From positions 1-64,000 of the forward strand of contig CAZBKQ010000006.1 in NCBI GenBank assembly GCA_964492555.1: a stretch of 64,000 nt of DNA, written 5' to 3'. The notes beneath the pieces were generated by a model. The model was not told the origin of the DNA. It did no database searches and saw nothing but the letters and a program-made list of their open reading frames with translations. Made by a program: the position numbers and the translations under genes. The DNA comes from GCA-2709075 sp964492555 (lineage in GTDB: Bacteria; Pseudomonadota; Alphaproteobacteria; MPNO01; UBA2964). This document shows positions 62,664 to 64,000 of the stretch, in pieces. Each line of letters begins with the position of its first letter. Positions within the stretch are counted from its first letter, which is position 1.

Positions 62664-63344
62664 CTATACCAGCACCCCCTCCTGCAGGCGCACGACGCGG
62701 TCCATCTTCGCCGCCAATTCCGTATTGTGGGTCGCGATCAACGCCGCAATGCCCGAAGCGGCAACGGTTTCCTTCAACATGTCGAAAACCACCCGGGCGG
62801 TTTGTTCATCAAGGTTCCCGGTCGGTTCATCCGCCAGCAACATTTTTGGCCCGTTGGCAAGCGCGCGGACAATGGCGACGCGCTGCTGTTCCCCGCCCGA
62901 AAGCTCTGACGGCAGATGGCCAGCCCGGTTTTCCAACCCGACATCGGCGAGCAGCGCGATCGCGCGTTCCCGCGCCGCGCCCTTGGCCTTGCCCGCGACC
63001 ATTTGCGGCAACATCACATTTTCCGCCGCCGTAAATTCCGGCAGCAAGTGATGGAATTGGTAAACAAACCCCAGTTGGCTGCGGCGCAGCGCGGTCCGCC
63101 CGGCATCGTCACGAGCACCGCAGGAGTCTCCGTCAAGCAGCACATCCCCGCCATCCGGTCGTTCCAGCAACCCTGCGATCTGCAACAAGGTCGATTTTCC
63201 GGCGCCGGACGGCCCCACCAGACCGACGATCTCGCCCGTCTCGATGGCCAGTTCCGCGCCTTTCAGTACTTCCAGAACCGTATCGCCCTGATGAAAAGAC
63301 CGACGAATATGGTCCAAAATCAGGACCGACCCCGCCTCACTCAT
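62664..63344 (-). CDS. lolD: Lipoprotein-releasing ABC transporter ATPase LolD
   Basis: LolD powers release of outer-membrane lipoproteins from the inner membrane to LolA. The 226 residues show Walker A GLVGPSGAGKST, the Q loop, signature LSGGEQQRVAIVRAL, Walker B MLLADEPTGNLD and a switch His in ALIATHN. The ATG at 63344 overlaps the lolC stop by 8 bp. Confidence 0.95.
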   Translation of the reverse strand: MSEAGSVLILDHIRRSFHQGDTVLEVLKGAELAIETGEIVGLVGPSGAGKSTLLQIAGLLERPDGGDVLLDGDSCGARDDAGRTALRRSQLGFVYQFHHLLPEFTAAENVMLPQMVAGKAKGAARERAIALLADVGLENRAGHLPSELSGGEQQRVAIVRALANGPKMLLADEPTGNLDEQTARVVFDMLKETVAASGIAALIATHNTELAAKMDRVVRLQEGVLV

Positions 63345-64000
63345 AGCGGAGCGCCTCAACCGGATCGAGCCGCGCGGCCCGCCAGGCCGGGTACAAAGTG
63401 GCGATAAAACTCAGCCCCAGCGCCATCGCGACCACCATGACAACCTCGGTCGGATCGACTTTGGCAGGCAGCTTGGACAGAAAATAGATTTCGGCGGCGA
63501 AAAGCTCCGACCCGGACAGTTTTTCGATCCATTGCCGTATGGTTTCGATATTCAGGGAAAACGCCAGGCCCAGAGCGAAACCGGTGACCGTTCCGATAAG
63601 CCCGACCGACATGCCGGAGAGCAGAAATACCCGCATCACCATGCCGCGGGTGGCCCCCATGGTCCGCAAGATCGCGATATCCCGACCCTTATCCTTCACC
63701 ATCATGATCAGGCCGGAGATAATGTTGAAGGCGGCGACCACGATAATGAGCGTCAGAATCAGAAACATTACATTACGTTCGACCTGTATCGCATTGAAAA
63801 AGCTAGCATTTGCGTGTTGCCAATCAAGCAGCCTCAACGGTGTTGCGCTGACATTCCGGATGGCCTCACGGCGCTTTCCGATATCGTCCGGACTGGTCAG
63901 CATGACCTCCAGCGTTGAGACTTCCGCACTGTCGAAATTGAAGAATTTCTGCGCCGTCTCCAGCGGGATATAGACGAAACTGCTGTCATATTCATACATG
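63337..64000 (-). CDS. lolC: Lipoprotein-releasing ABC transporter permease LolC/LolE (5' partial)
   Basis: This is the C-terminal half of the LolC/E-type permease; the frame runs out of the window at the right edge, and family members have about 200 more residues. Visible are the end of the periplasmic domain (PLRLLDWQHANASFFNAIQVERNVM), three membrane helices (LILTLIIVVAAFNIISGL; FLLSGMSVGLIGTVTGFALG; VVMVVAMALGLSFIATL) and the C-terminal PAWRAARLDPVEALRYE typical of MacB/FtsX-like permeases. Confidence 0.93.
   Translation of the reverse strand, partial: MYEYDSSFVYIPLETAQKFFNFDSAEVSTLEVMLTSPDDIGKRREAIRNVSATPLRLLDWQHANASFFNAIQVERNVMFLILTLIIVVAAFNIISGLIMMVKDKGRDIAILRTMGATRGMVMRVFLLSGMSVGLIGTVTGFALGLAFSLNIETIRQWIEKLSGSELFAAEIYFLSKLPAKVDPTEVVMVVAMALGLSFIATLYPAWRAARLDPVEALRYE

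Overview
The window is a moderately GC-rich chromosomal segment of an alphaproteobacterium, most likely a Rhodospirillales-like lineage. The signs are a fused ispDF gene, the dusB-ntrB-ntrC-ntrY-ntrX-trkA block next to hfq-hflX, a pyruvate dehydrogenase E1-beta with its own lipoyl domain, the ppiD-trp-moaC-moeA-lexA-comEC-gltX-gltA order, lpxI in place of lpxH, and GAAC-N7-GAAC type SOS boxes. It is almost wholly housekeeping DNA with very tight gene packing and many ATGA/GTGA overlaps. I see no tRNA, rRNA, CRISPR, insertion sequence, prophage or plasmid function, and no gene-free stretch above 300 bases (the longest, 228 bp, is upstream of dnaE).

Layout. 1-14.3 kb: mazG (cut by the window edge) faces a long minus-strand block: cytochrome-c-assembly-like membrane protein, dusB, the nitrogen two-component systems ntrBC and ntrYX, trkA, a D-amino-acid transaminase, a HAD phosphatase, hfq, hflX and an inositol-monophosphatase family enzyme. 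14.4-16.6 kb: ispDF, pgpA and cinA on the plus strand. 16.6-29.1 kb, minus strand: tpiA, secG, pyrG, kdsA, eno, ftsB, pdhA, pdhB, pdhC, lpdA, lipA, ratA, so that lower glycolysis, the pyruvate dehydrogenase complex and its lipoylation enzyme are linked. 29.3-45.3 kb: ppiD, trpE, then an antisense pair (copper ATPase and an acetyltransferase) splitting the trp genes, then trpG, trpD, trpC, moaC, moeA, lexA, a frameshifted antisense comEC, gltX and gltA. 45.4-58.8 kb, minus strand: the envelope and translation cluster rpsB, tsf, pyrH, frr, uppS, cdsA, dxr, rseP, bamA, skp, fabZ, lpxA, lpxI, lpxB. 59-64 kb: dnaE, lolD and the 3' part of lolC.

The most notable points are: a decayed remnant of lpxD lying exactly where lpxD is expected between skp and fabZ while the other lipid A genes are intact; SOS-box and DnaA-box sequences in the promoter of the replicative polymerase gene dnaE; a strong hairpin plus U-tract in the leader of ppiD-trpE; a copper ATPase/acetyltransferase pair inserted antisense into the trp cluster; a single-base homopolymer frameshift in comEC; tandem subunit-binding domains in the pyruvate dehydrogenase E2; and a 100-N assembly gap that hides the phosphorylation site of the copper ATPase. 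I did not find a new multi-gene defence, secretion or biosynthetic system.
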